DNA of 64,000 nt from Acinetobacter indicus CIP 110367 (GTDB taxonomy: Bacteria; Pseudomonadota; Gammaproteobacteria; Pseudomonadales; Moraxellaceae). The position numbers and the translations under genes are program-made. The stretch covers positions 496,031-560,030 of the forward strand of contig NZ_KI530755.1 in NCBI RefSeq assembly GCF_000488255.1, written 5' to 3'. Under the pieces are notes generated by a model. The model saw only the letters and a list, made by a program, of their open reading frames with translations, did not search any database and was not told the DNA's origin. The stretch's first letter is position 1, and every line of letters begins with the position of its first letter. Below are positions 26,352 to 35,389 of the stretch, one piece after another.

Positions 26352-28154
26352 TTAGAAGGCGAAGTGTTCAGCATCAAGCGCCATCAATGGATCCAGGCCA
26401 GTCGCAATCACGTCAACATGCGAGCGTACACGTGGCAAGATTTTCTTGAAGTAGAAACGTGCAGTCGTCACTTTAGCATTGTAGAAGTCTACATCGGTGG
26501 TGCCCGCTGCAAGTGCTTCTTGTGCGACCAATGCCATACGAGCCCATAGGTAAGCAAGCGTTACATAGCCAGAGAAATACATGTAATCAACTGCAGCTGC
26601 ACCCACTTCATCAGGGTTTTGCATTGCGCGCATACCAATTTGCATGGTCAGGTCGCCCCACTCTTTGTTTAGAGCAGCAAGAGGTTCAACAAACTCTTTT
26701 ATTGCAGCATTGTCTTTGTTTGCTTCAACAAACTTATGGATGATTTTGGTGAAGTCTTTCAACATTGCACCTTGTGTACCCAACACTTTACGGCCTAAAA
26801 GGTCAAGTGCTTGAATCTCAGTGGTTCCTTCATAAATGGTAGAGATGCGTGTATCACGCACAATTTGTTCCATGCCATGCTCAGAAATGAAGCCATGACC
26901 ACCGAAGACTTGCACACCATGTTTTGCAGATTCAGAACCTGTTTCAGTTAAGAATGCTTTTGCAATTGGCGTCAATAAAGACAAGATATTGTCAGAGAAT
27001 TTACGATCTTCTTCAGTTGCACCTTGTTCAACAATATCAGCGTGTAGACACAACAAATACACTAGTGCGCGACCACCTTCTGCAAATGCTTTCTGCGTCA
27101 ACAGCATGTTACGTACCGCAGGATGCACAATGATTGGATCTGCTTCTTTTTCAGGGGCTTTTGGGCCAGAAAGTGAACGCATTGCCACACGGTCTTTGGC
27201 ATAAGCCAATGCACCTTGGAAAGAACCTTCAGATGCTGCGAGACCTTGAATTGCAGTACCAATACGCGCAGTGTTCATGAACGTGAACATGCAGTTTAGA
27301 CCACGGTTTTCAGGGCCAATCAAGAAACCTTTGGCGTTGTCAAAGTTAATCACGCAAGTTGCGTTACCATGAATCCCCATTTTGTGTTCGATTGAACCAC
27401 AACGAACTGCGTTACGCTCGCCTAAAGAGCCATCTGCATTAACATTGAACTTTGGTACGATAAATAGTGAAATACCTTTGGTGCCTTTAGGTGCGCCAGG
27501 AAGACGAGCAAGAACAATATGGACAATGTTCTCAGCCATGTCATGTTCACCTGCTGAGATAAAGATTTTCTCGCCTGTGATGGCATAGCTACCGTCTGAT
27601 TGAGGCTCAGCTTTGGTGCGAATGATACCTAAATCAGAACCAGCATGTGATTCAGTAAGACACATGGTGCCGGTCCAAACACCTGAAACCAAGTTAGGTA
27701 GATAGGTGGATTTTTGTTCGTCTGAACCGTGATGTTCTAAAGTACGTACAGCACCATGAGAAAGACCTGGGTACATGCCCCATGCCCAGTTCGCAGTACC
27801 CACCATTTCAGAAATCACGTTACCTAAAGATACAGGTAGACCTTGACCGCCATATTGCTCTTCAGCAGACAACGATGGGAAGCCAAGTTCGATAAATTTT
27901 TGATACGCTTCTTTAAAGCCGGTCGGCGTAGTAACAACACCATCGTTCCAAGTACAACCTTCACGATCGCCTGATTGGTTGATAGGAGAAAGTTCATTCT
28001 CACAGAAATCAGCTGCTGCTTCCAAATATTGGTCAACCAATTCACGGCTTACGTTTTCTTGGAATGCAGGTAACTTTGCATAGTGATCTTCGGCATTTAA
28101 TAATTCATGCAAAACAAATTGCATATCACGTAGTGGCGCTTTGTATTGTGGCAT
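26352..28154 (-). CDS. Acyl-CoA dehydrogenase (large, about 600-residue type), paralogue
   Basis: A 600-residue paralogue of the preceding dehydrogenase with the same layout: MCLTESHAGSDLGIIRTKA for FAD/acyl binding, FISAGEHDMAENI, and QVFGGHGFISEHGMEQ with the C-terminal extension. Same likely role in beta-oxidation of a different chain length. Codon use differs somewhat from the first copy, so the duplication is old. A 13-bp palindrome, CTGGTTTAACCAG, lies just upstream over the likely promoter. Confidence 0.93.
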   Translation of the reverse strand: MPQYKAPLRDMQFVLHELLNAEDHYAKLPAFQENVSRELVDQYLEAAADFCENELSPINQSGDREGCTWNDGVVTTPTGFKEAYQKFIELGFPSLSAEEQYGGQGLPVSLGNVISEMVGTANWAWGMYPGLSHGAVRTLEHHGSDEQKSTYLPNLVSGVWTGTMCLTESHAGSDLGIIRTKAEPQSDGSYAITGEKIFISAGEHDMAENIVHIVLARLPGAPKGTKGISLFIVPKFNVNADGSLGERNAVRCGSIEHKMGIHGNATCVINFDNAKGFLIGPENRGLNCMFTFMNTARIGTAIQGLAASEGSFQGALAYAKDRVAMRSLSGPKAPEKEADPIIVHPAVRNMLLTQKAFAEGGRALVYLLCLHADIVEQGATEEDRKFSDNILSLLTPIAKAFLTETGSESAKHGVQVFGGHGFISEHGMEQIVRDTRISTIYEGTTEIQALDLLGRKVLGTQGAMLKDFTKIIHKFVEANKDNAAIKEFVEPLAALNKEWGDLTMQIGMRAMQNPDEVGAAAVDYMYFSGYVTLAYLWARMALVAQEALAAGTTDVDFYNAKVTTARFYFKKILPRVRSHVDVIATGLDPLMALDAEHFAF

Positions 28155-28170
28155 ATCGGGTTCCTCAATA

Positions 28171-28183
28171 CTGGTTTAACCAG
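28171..28183. promoter_or_regulatory. Candidate operator upstream of the acyl-CoA dehydrogenase
   Basis: CTGGTTTAACCAG is a perfect palindrome around a central T, about 17 bp before the start codon and next to a TATAAC-like -10 on minus. The half-site recalls fatty-acid repressor operators (FadR-like CTGGT/ACCAG), but the regulator is unknown. Confidence 0.4.
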
Positions 28184-28407
28184 CGGTTATAATCCTAAAT
28201 CAGTGAGTTCACGCGCCTTCACAGGCGCATCTTGAATGTTTTAATCGTGCAACATCTTCTAATTGGGTACAAGCATTTCAATGGCTTTTCTTGGTGACTG
28301 TAAAGTCAAAGATTTTTAACTTGAAATAGCTAAGTGTATTGAGTGTAAACAGATTTATCGGTATAGGAAGTGGACAAATAGTCAAAAACGTAAACAGATA
28401 TGTTCAA

Positions 28408-28437
28408 TAAAAAAGGCGCACCATGCGCCTTTTTTAT
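28408..28437 (-). terminator. Terminator of the lipoprotein gene
   Basis: AAAAAAGGCGCA pairs with TGCGCCTTTTTT around CCA; acts on minus after 28451. Confidence 0.9.
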
Positions 28438-28450
28438 TTGCTGACTTCGC

Positions 28451-29062
28451 TTAAGCCACTTTGGCAGGAATGGTCACAGCGGTATTCGGTTTAAAACGCA
28501 GGCTGCATTGACCATTGACCGATTTATCCCCCAGTTTAATCTGGACAGTCTGACCGGCTATTTTACCGTTACAGGCATTGGCCATAGCCTGTTGACGGGC
28601 CTGACGCTGTGCTAGGCGCTGATCATACTGTTTCACCAGTTCGGCACGTTTGGCATCGGTTAAGGCACCGGTCTGAGCAGCATGCTGTTTAAACTGGCGT
28701 ACATCGCCACGCATTGGACGATGTTCACGGCTGTGTTTAAGCTGCTGGCGTTCCGGCGTAAATATTAGGGTACAGGTCCCATTCACGATTTTTTCACCGG
28801 CTTTGACCTGAACCACCTGTCCGGCAGCTTTGCCTTCACAGGCCGTTTTGATCTGCTGCATCATCTGGCGGCGTTCAGTACGCAGCTGCTGCCATTGTTC
28901 ACGCTGTTCCGGGCTTAGGCGTGCATGTTTGCCGTGCATGGAATGAGCCATACGGCCTTCACGTTCCGGCGTTGCTGTACTATTGGTTGACTGACAGGCT
29001 GTCAGTGTCCCGACACTGAGTAAACCCACTGAAACAAGCGCAATTTTTGTCATCGTTTTCAT
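28451..29062 (-). CDS. Lipoprotein with two Spy-like helix plus Cys-pair repeats, divergent from baeSR
   Basis: A 203-residue predicted lipoprotein: signal peptide with lipobox LTAC, lipidated at Cys23. The mature part is two tandem copies of one unit. Unit 1 has the helical motif LSPEQREQWQQLRTERR (49-65), then a small module with consensus ACxGKxAGQxVQxKxG and a second Cys 22 residues after the first (Cys75/Cys97). Unit 2 has LTDAKRAELVKQYDQR (134-149) and Cys164/Cys186. The helices resemble the LTxxQ motif of Spy/CpxP chaperones, which BaeR controls in E. coli. Start 29062 has a GGAGAC site; the open frame extends further up. Envelope-stress role is inferred. Confidence 0.7.
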   Translation of the reverse strand: MKTMTKIALVSVGLLSVGTLTACQSTNSTATPEREGRMAHSMHGKHARLSPEQREQWQQLRTERRQMMQQIKTACEGKAAGQVVQVKAGEKIVNGTCTLIFTPERQQLKHSREHRPMRGDVRQFKQHAAQTGALTDAKRAELVKQYDQRLAQRQARQQAMANACNGKIAGQTVQIKLGDKSVNGQCSLRFKPNTAVTIPAKVA

Positions 29063-29196
29063 GATTATTGTCTCCACACAGAACCGCGATACAGTTATTT
29101 TTACCTGCGACAAGAATAAATAATAAAGATGAAGAAACAATGGAGAGTTTTTTCAAACACTGTTCGCTACAATAGTGAAATAAAAGAAAAATTGAG

Positions 29197-30867
29197 ATGA
29201 GTGTTTTGAAAATACGCCGGATTCCAATCGCCCTGCGCCTGTTTTTGACTGTGCTATTGACCGCGCTGGTCATTTCCACGGTCAGCCTGTGGGTGCTGCA
29301 CTGGAATATGCAACGCAATTTCACCAAATACGTGGCCGATGTCGAAATGCAGAAGCTGGATCATGTGATTCATAATCTGGCCGGTGTGTATGGCGTCTAT
29401 CATGATTGGGGCAATGCCATTCAGGCACAAATTCTGCAAATTGAAGGGCAGGCCGGCCCGGAAGATTATGACCGCCTGTCGCGCTGGTGGTTGCGCCGTC
29501 AGTACGATATTGCCTTGCAGCAGCGTTATTTTGAAGAACATACCTTAATGAATGTGGCGCCAACGCTGGCTGAACCAGATCCGCAGAAACGCCAGGCCTC
29601 GCAGGAGGAACTAAAATGGCTGGAAATGAATCTGCCTTCCGAGTACCGTCCCTTTGAAGGCCTGAAATTTCCTTTAAGCGCGCAGCAGAATACCACCCGG
29701 GTTAATCAGGGCAGTGCCCAGAATCCGCGTCCGAATCAGCCACAATCGGATGGCAAAAAACAGTTTATTTCCATGCCGGACCGTTTGGGTCTTAGTTCAC
29801 GTCTGGCTTTATATGATGCCAAGCGTCAGTTTGTGGTCGGTGAGCCGGCAGAAGGACAAATGTCGTATCGCCCGATTTTAATGAACAATCAGGTGGTCGG
29901 TTATCTGGGGTTAAAACCGGTGCTGGATCAGGATGATGCACTCAGCATCAATTTCTTCAGTGAACAAAAGCGTTATCTGCTGCTGATTTATGGTCTGTCC
30001 TTTATTGCCAGTTTACTGGTGGCCTGGTTATTGGCGACCTATTTTAAAAAGCCGATTCAGCGTCTGCTCCATGGGACCCGTGAACTGACCAAAGGCAATT
30101 ATCAGTATCAGGTGAAAGTAAACCGTAATGATGAACTCGGTGATTTATCTACAGAGCTGAATCAGCTGGCAGTCATTTTAGATCAGCATGAAACCTCACG
30201 CCGGCAGTGGGTGGCTGATACCTCGCACGAATTAAAAACCCCGCTGGCAGTGTTACAGGCCCAAATTGAGGCCATGCAGGATGGTATCCGTAAAGCCACA
30301 CCGGAACACTTAGATGCGATGATGCGTCAGGTCAGCAGCCTGAAAAAACTGACTCAGGACCTGGCTGATTTAGCCCAGGCCGAAGCCATGCAGCTGAAAT
30401 TTTATCTGGCCCCAATCAACCCTTGGCAGGTGATTGAACAGGAAGTCGAGAATTTCCGGCCGAAGTTTGAACAGGCCGAGTTAAGTGTGCGTCTAGAAGG
30501 TGAAGCTGTGCCTTTAAAATTAGATATAGACCGCTTTAAACAAATTATGGTGAACTTGATTGCGAACAGTATTCGTTATACTGAGGCCGGTGGGCAGGTT
30601 CATATTCATAGTGAGCAGACGGCAACAGAATGGAGTGTCTATGTCGATGACAGTCCATTTGGCCTGACCGATGAACAGCTGGCCCGTTTAGGCGAGCGTT
30701 TTTACCGGGTGGATGATTCGCGTACGCGGAGCACTGGCGGTACCGGTTTAGGTCTGGCGCTGTCTGCTAAAATTGCGCAGGCCATGGGTGGCCAGCTGAG
30801 TTTTGCGCATTCGCCATTGGGTGGCTTGCGCTGCAAACTGACTTTCCCGATTCCGACCAAACAATAA
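29197..30867 (+). CDS. baeS: Two-component sensor histidine kinase BaeS
   Basis: A 556-residue inner-membrane kinase for envelope stress and efflux control. Two TM helices (about 11-30 and 264-286) bracket a periplasmic domain of about 230 residues. A HAMP domain follows (FKKPIQRLLHGTRELTKG). The HisKA site is His344 in DTSHELKTPLAVLQ. The HATPase_c domain has NLIANSIRY and GGTGLGLAL. The periplasmic domain carries a Gln/Asn/Pro-rich insert around 165-190. It is followed by baeR after 15 bp. In A. baumannii BaeSR controls AdeABC-type efflux. Confidence 0.92.
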   Translation: MSVLKIRRIPIALRLFLTVLLTALVISTVSLWVLHWNMQRNFTKYVADVEMQKLDHVIHNLAGVYGVYHDWGNAIQAQILQIEGQAGPEDYDRLSRWWLRRQYDIALQQRYFEEHTLMNVAPTLAEPDPQKRQASQEELKWLEMNLPSEYRPFEGLKFPLSAQQNTTRVNQGSAQNPRPNQPQSDGKKQFISMPDRLGLSSRLALYDAKRQFVVGEPAEGQMSYRPILMNNQVVGYLGLKPVLDQDDALSINFFSEQKRYLLLIYGLSFIASLLVAWLLATYFKKPIQRLLHGTRELTKGNYQYQVKVNRNDELGDLSTELNQLAVILDQHETSRRQWVADTSHELKTPLAVLQAQIEAMQDGIRKATPEHLDAMMRQVSSLKKLTQDLADLAQAEAMQLKFYLAPINPWQVIEQEVENFRPKFEQAELSVRLEGEAVPLKLDIDRFKQIMVNLIANSIRYTEAGGQVHIHSEQTATEWSVYVDDSPFGLTDEQLARLGERFYRVDDSRTRSTGGTGLGLALSAKIAQAMGGQLSFAHSPLGGLRCKLTFPIPTKQ

Positions 30868-30882
30868 AAGGAAAAGATATTC

Positions 30883-31569
30883 ATGAAACATGTCATGCTG
30901 GTTGAAGATGAAGTTGAACTCGCTCAATTGGTCCGCGACTATCTTGAAGCTGCTGGGTTTGAGGTCAGTATGTTTCATGATGGACAAGAAGCCTATAACA
31001 GCTTTTTGCAGCGTAAACCGAGCCTGATGATTCTGGATCTGATGGTGCCACGTATGGATGGGCTGACCATTTGCCGTAAAGTACGTGAGCAGTCTGATTT
31101 ACCCATTATTATGGTCACGGCGCGTACCGAAGAAATTGACCGGGTATTAGGCCTGAATATGGGTGCAGATGACTATATTTGTAAGCCATTTAGTCCGAAA
31201 GAACTGGTGGCACGTGTGCAGGCAGTGCTGCGTCGCTTAGACCGCAAGGCTGAACCGGAAACCAATGATTTATTCCGGATGGATAAAGCCCAGCAACGGA
31301 TCTGGTATCAGCAAAAAGCACTGAACCTGACCCCGACCGAATTTCGTTTACTGGAACTGTTTTTAGAGCATGTTGGGCAGGTTTATTCCCGTGCCCAGTT
31401 GCTGGACCATATTAACCCGGACAGTTTTGATGTTGCAGATCGGGTGATTGACAGTCATATCAAAAACCTGCGCCGCAAGATTTCCGAAGCGGCAGAAACC
31501 GGTAATCGTCATGAGTGGATTCAGGCAGTCTATGGGGTTGGCTACCGTTTTGAATATCCGGAAGATTAA
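30883..31569 (+). CDS. baeR: Response regulator BaeR (OmpR family)
   Basis: A 228-residue OmpR/PhoB-type regulator. The receiver domain has the acidic pair (VEDEVE), the phospho-acceptor Asp52 in MILDLMVPRMDG, Thr in MVTARTEEID and Lys in CKPFSPKEL. The winged-helix DNA-binding domain ends in VYGVGYRFEYPED. It is co-transcribed with baeS and closed by a strong terminator. Its likely targets include the divergent lipoprotein and efflux pumps, by analogy with E. coli and A. baumannii. Confidence 0.94.
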   Translation: MKHVMLVEDEVELAQLVRDYLEAAGFEVSMFHDGQEAYNSFLQRKPSLMILDLMVPRMDGLTICRKVREQSDLPIIMVTARTEEIDRVLGLNMGADDYICKPFSPKELVARVQAVLRRLDRKAEPETNDLFRMDKAQQRIWYQQKALNLTPTEFRLLELFLEHVGQVYSRAQLLDHINPDSFDVADRVIDSHIKNLRRKISEAAETGNRHEWIQAVYGVGYRFEYPED

Positions 31570-31583
31570 TTTCATGCGGAGTG

Positions 31584-31619
31584 AAAAAGCGAATAGATAT
31601 GTGCCTATTCGCTTTTTTT
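31584..31619 (+). terminator. baeSR terminator
   Basis: AAAAAGCGAATAG pairs with CTATTCGCTTTTT, with seven T. Confidence 0.92.
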
Positions 31620-31833
31620 ATGAGAGTAGGTTGTGCAGTATTTAGGGGCAGGATGGTGATAAATCAACAGACTGATCAAGCATAAGACCAAGATAAAAGG
31701 GGGGATTTCTAATATTATAATTTTTAAATGAATTTAATTTTTAACAAGAATATTTTGTAAATTTTAATAAGCCTGAAAATTGAAGTAAATAAAATTCCGG
31801 TATAATCCGCAGCCCGCTTTTGGGAATTTTTCT

Positions 31834-32100
31834 ATGCACGTCAATACTGAGCTTGTCGCACGCTTAATTCAGCGCAATATCACCCCCGCGATACACTATT
31901 TTGAACAAACCCAGGATAGTTCCCGCCTGGAACATCAGATCAACTTCTGTGTACAGCAGATTATTGTCTGTTTAAATTCCGATACAGTGGCCACCATCAA
32001 AGCACTATTGCAGTATTTAATTGCAAAAAGCCAGCACAGCAGTGAACATTCAGGGTGGCGCAAAGCCTTTGATTTGTTCAATGATAAATATAAAGTTTAA
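31834..32100 (+). CDS. Small conserved hypothetical protein
   Basis: An 88-residue soluble, probably all-helical protein (MHVNTELVARLIQRNITPAI...). I do not recognise a family. Two cysteines (CVQQIIVCL) lie in the middle. A TATAATCC element about 30 bp upstream could be its -10. The IS481 element is inserted 52 bp after its stop, so the coding region is untouched but its native 3' end may be altered. Confidence 0.6.
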   Translation: MHVNTELVARLIQRNITPAIHYFEQTQDSSRLEHQINFCVQQIIVCLNSDTVATIKALLQYLIAKSQHSSEHSGWRKAFDLFNDKYKV

Positions 32101-32151
32101 TCGCTGATTTTACATACGAGAGACAGGATTAAACTGTGGGCACGATTTATC

Positions 32152-33348
32152 TGTATTAGTTCAGACTTGATCGTACATTCTTCTTGAAAAAGAGAAAGTT
32201 ACCCATTTTGATAAAGGTGTCGAAATCTTAATCAAACAAAGGTAACTTTCTTATGTTGCATACTAACAATCAAATCATTAAACACAAAGTAGGTCTGCTT
32301 AATTTAGCTGAAGAGCTTCAGAATGTATCCAGAGCATGCAAAGTGATGGGGGTTTCAAGAGATACATTTTATCGCTATCAGGAATTAGTGAAGTCTGGTG
32401 ATATTGACGCACTGATTAATAAGTCCCGTCGAGTACCAAATTTAAAAAACCGTGTAGATGATACTACTGAACAGGCTGTTATTGATTTCGCAATTCAATA
32501 TCCCGCATATGGTCAGCACCGTACGAGTAATGAATTACGCAAGAAGGGTGTATTCGTTTCAGGGAGTGGGGTTCGCTCTATATGGCTTCGTCATGATTTA
32601 GAAAACTTTAAGAAGCGTTTAAAAGCACTTGAGGCTAAAGTGGCACAGGATGGTATTGAATTAAATGATCAGCAGATTGCGGCACTTGAACGTAAGCATG
32701 AGGATGACGTTGCTTGTGGTGAAATCGAAACAGCTCATCCAGGCTATTTAGGCGCGCAAGACACCTTTTATGTCGGGAATCTCAAAGGTGTTGGACGAAT
32801 CTATCAACAAACATTCATCGACACTTATAGCAAGGTCGTTCATTGCAAGCTCTATACAACAAAAACACCGATTACAGCGGCTGATTTACTCAATGATCGT
32901 GTGTTGCCATTCTATCAATCTCAGGACTTACCAATGCTTCGCATCCTCACAGACAGAGGTACTGAGTATTGCGGTAAGGTAGAACAACATGACTATGAGT
33001 TGTATCTGGCAGTTAATGATATTGATCACACGAAGACAAAAGCAGCTTCGCCGCAAACAAATGGTATCTGTGAGCGTTTCCATAAGACGATTTTGCAGGA
33101 GTTCTATCAAATTACGTTTAGGAAGAAGCTTTATAGCTCATTGGAAGAATTACAAATTGATCTAGACGATTGGCTGAAATTCTATAATACTGAACGGACT
33201 CATCAAGGAAAAATGTGCTGTGGTCGTACACCACTTGAAACTTTACTTGATGGAAAACGGATTTGGGCTGAGAAGAATTTAGCTCAAATTTAACCTGACA
33301 GGCACAATAAAAAATGGGTAACTGTCAGATCAGGTTTGAGCTAGTACA
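32152..33348 (+). mobile_element. IS481-family insertion sequence, complete, with 7-bp target duplication
   Basis: A 1197-bp element. Its ends are imperfect inverted repeats of about 21 bp, both beginning TGTA (TGTATTAGTTCA on the left, TGTACTAGCTCA on the right), with four mismatches in 21. It is flanked by a direct repeat ATTTATC (32145-32151 and 33349-33355). Inside both ends is a second inverted sequence, AGTTACCCATTTT, which may be transposase-related. A single intact transposase gene fills the middle. Confidence 0.9.
32253..33293 (+). CDS. IS481-family transposase
   Basis: A 346-residue DDE transposase. The N-terminal part is a helix-turn-helix (VSRACKVMGVSRDTFYRYQ). The rve catalytic core shows Asp in FIDTYSKVVH, Asp in RILTDRGTEYCG and Glu in TNGICERFHKTIL, all intact. 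The IS481 tail with YNTERTHQGKMCCGRTPLETL follows. No frameshift, so the element could be active. The frame starts at 32253, a few bases behind an AAAGGTAAC site. Confidence 0.94.
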   Translation: MLHTNNQIIKHKVGLLNLAEELQNVSRACKVMGVSRDTFYRYQELVKSGDIDALINKSRRVPNLKNRVDDTTEQAVIDFAIQYPAYGQHRTSNELRKKGVFVSGSGVRSIWLRHDLENFKKRLKALEAKVAQDGIELNDQQIAALERKHEDDVACGEIETAHPGYLGAQDTFYVGNLKGVGRIYQQTFIDTYSKVVHCKLYTTKTPITAADLLNDRVLPFYQSQDLPMLRILTDRGTEYCGKVEQHDYELYLAVNDIDHTKTKAASPQTNGICERFHKTILQEFYQITFRKKLYSSLEELQIDLDDWLKFYNTERTHQGKMCCGRTPLETLLDGKRIWAEKNLAQI

Positions 33349-33373
33349 ATTTATCTCTGTGTTTTTGCCCGAG

Positions 33374-33760
33374 CTAAACACGCGAGCCTACAGTTTTGAG
33401 TAACGCTATACGTTGTCGGTCCAGTTTCTTGAGTTTGGACACCACCAACGCATAAGAATTCAGCACTAAATCTTCGATTAAAGCTTCATCCAGCTCTTCA
33501 TCTTCATACACTGAAATCCAGTGCTGTTTATTCATATGCCAGCCGCTACGAATATACGGATAAATATCACGCAGCATGGCACCATGATCTGGCGCTACTT
33601 TTAAATTAATGGCCGCTTGTCCGTGCAGATGAAACTGTAACATAAAGACTTTATCCTGCACTTTAAACACATCACAACCCTCACCAAAAGGCTGGGTCAC
33701 TGTGACTTCAGGCAGGGTAGTAGCGACTTTTGCCGCAAGTGGATGCAAAGCCATACGCAA
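33374..33760 (-). CDS. MmcQ/YjbR family protein
   Basis: A 128-residue protein of the MmcQ/YjbR family (double-wing DNA-binding-like fold). It shows the family features: EVTVTQPFGEGCDVFKVQDKVFMLQ, then INLKVAPDHGAMLRD and GWHMNKQHWISVY. No characterised function. It ends only 26 bp from the right end of the IS element and converges on the transposase gene. Confidence 0.85.
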   Translation of the reverse strand: MRMALHPLAAKVATTLPEVTVTQPFGEGCDVFKVQDKVFMLQFHLHGQAAINLKVAPDHGAMLRDIYPYIRSGWHMNKQHWISVYEDEELDEALIEDLVLNSYALVVSKLKKLDRQRIALLKTVGSRV

Positions 33761-33829
33761 TTTAGGTTGAAGGGCACTTTGGGGATAATGCTGAAATTAT
33801 CCACAATTTACCAGGCTAATGTGGATACT

Positions 33830-35275
33830 TTAAGACGAGCAGCTGACCATCACTTCAGGCACATCGCTTGGCAGCGGCGCTAAATCTTCCGGTTTTTCCA
33901 GCGCAGTCTGTCGGGTATAGGGTTGACTGAGCAGGCGAAATAAACGCTCGACTTCAGAAAAATCATCCCGCTCGGCCAGTTCAATTGCTTTTTGCGCCAT
34001 ATGGTTGCGCAGGATGTAATGTGGATTGACGGCGGTCATGGCGGCATCCAGTTCATCGGTATCCTGATGTTCACGAATACGCTCATATTGCGTCAGGAAG
34101 GCTTCAAACTGACGGCGGTCCAGGCAGTCATCTTTAATCGTTTCATAGTCTTTATGTTGCAGGCGAATAAAGCTCTGGGTGTAATCCAGCTGCTCGCTTT
34201 GCAAGATTCTTAAAAAAGCCATCGCACAGTCAAAGCTGTCTTTATGGAAGCTGGGTAAGCCCATTTTCTGGTTTAAACCATGCTTGTAGTGTTCCAGGAA
34301 GGTCGGTTCAAAATGGGCCAGACATTGAGCCAGATCCGTTTTCCATTGCTCTTGGTCATCGTCTGCCGGACAAAGTGGAATCAGGTTGTTCAGCCAGGTC
34401 CACAAGTTCCAGTGCCCAATACTCGGCTGTTGCTGATAGGTATAACGTCCCTGATAATCGGAATGGTTGTTGATCCAGTTCGGGCGAAAGCGCTCCATAA
34501 AACCGTAAGGACCAAAATCTAGGGTAGAGCCGGTGATATTTAAATTATCGGTATTCATTACCCCATGGGCAAAGCCAACCAGCTGCCATTGGGCAATCAT
34601 CACTGCAGTACGCTGCACCACCTGCGTGGCAAAAGCTAAAACAGGCTGCTCGGCCTTCAGACATTCCGGATAATGCCATTCGATACATTTCTGGGTAAAT
34701 TCAGGCAGTAAATCTGGCTGATATTGATTGATCCATTCAAAATGCCCCAGCCGAATATGACAGTCCGAGGTACGTAACATCATTGCACCCGGTTCCAGTT
34801 TTTCACGCTGTACCCCTTGGGTGGATGAAGTAAATCCCACGGCATTACTGGAAGGTACGCCCAAGGCATTTAAGGCATGACCGGCCAGATATTCACGAAT
34901 CACCGAGCGTAACACCGCGCGACCATCGCCCATCCGTGAATAAGGGGTAGCACCGGCACCTTTTAAATGCAGATCAATGGTCTGCTGATGCTGGTCAACA
35001 ATCTGGGCAATCAGTAAACCACGTCCATCACCGAGCTGACCGGCCCATTGCCCGAATTGATGCCCGGCATAAACCATAGCCAATGCCGGAAATTCAGCAA
35101 ATGTTTTCTGGCCGCTACAGATTTCGACCCACTGTGCTTTGTCTTCATTTGACCATTGCAGTTCATCGGCCAGTGCTGCATTGAAATGCCCGGCTTTGGC
35201 GCCTTTTAAAGGCAGCGGTTGTTGCTGGTGATACAGACGGGAAGGCAGGGTAGGATAGCGCGAGTTAAATTGCAT
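33830..35275 (-). CDS. selO: Protein adenylyltransferase SelO (YdiU family)
   Basis: A pseudokinase that transfers AMP from ATP to Ser/Thr/Tyr of target proteins, many of them redox proteins. The 481 residues match the family (478 in E. coli). Conserved stretches include MVYAGHQFGQWAGQLGDGRG (nucleotide site), HLKGAGATPYSRMGDGRAVL, and HGVMNTDNLNITGSTLDFGPYG with the metal-binding Asn and Asp. The C-terminus has a Cys (VMVSCSS) near the end, as in E. coli. Stand-alone gene. Confidence 0.95.
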   Translation of the reverse strand: MQFNSRYPTLPSRLYHQQQPLPLKGAKAGHFNAALADELQWSNEDKAQWVEICSGQKTFAEFPALAMVYAGHQFGQWAGQLGDGRGLLIAQIVDQHQQTIDLHLKGAGATPYSRMGDGRAVLRSVIREYLAGHALNALGVPSSNAVGFTSSTQGVQREKLEPGAMMLRTSDCHIRLGHFEWINQYQPDLLPEFTQKCIEWHYPECLKAEQPVLAFATQVVQRTAVMIAQWQLVGFAHGVMNTDNLNITGSTLDFGPYGFMERFRPNWINNHSDYQGRYTYQQQPSIGHWNLWTWLNNLIPLCPADDDQEQWKTDLAQCLAHFEPTFLEHYKHGLNQKMGLPSFHKDSFDCAMAFLRILQSEQLDYTQSFIRLQHKDYETIKDDCLDRRQFEAFLTQYERIREHQDTDELDAAMTAVNPHYILRNHMAQKAIELAERDDFSEVERLFRLLSQPYTRQTALEKPEDLAPLPSDVPEVMVSCSS

Positions 35276-35349
35276 TGCAGAACAGCCATTCAGAACAGGC
35301 CTTCACTATAACAAACTTGGCTGGAGAAAAGTGTCGTGTTTCCGAATAG

Positions 35350-35375
35350 AAAAAGCCTCCATCAGGAGGCTTTTT
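35350..35375. terminator. Terminator between selO and the desaturase
   Basis: AAAAAGCCTCC pairs with GGAGGCTTTTT around ATCA; acts on minus for the desaturase that ends at 35390. Confidence 0.9.
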
Positions 35376-35389
35376 GCAGGGCTTTGGTA

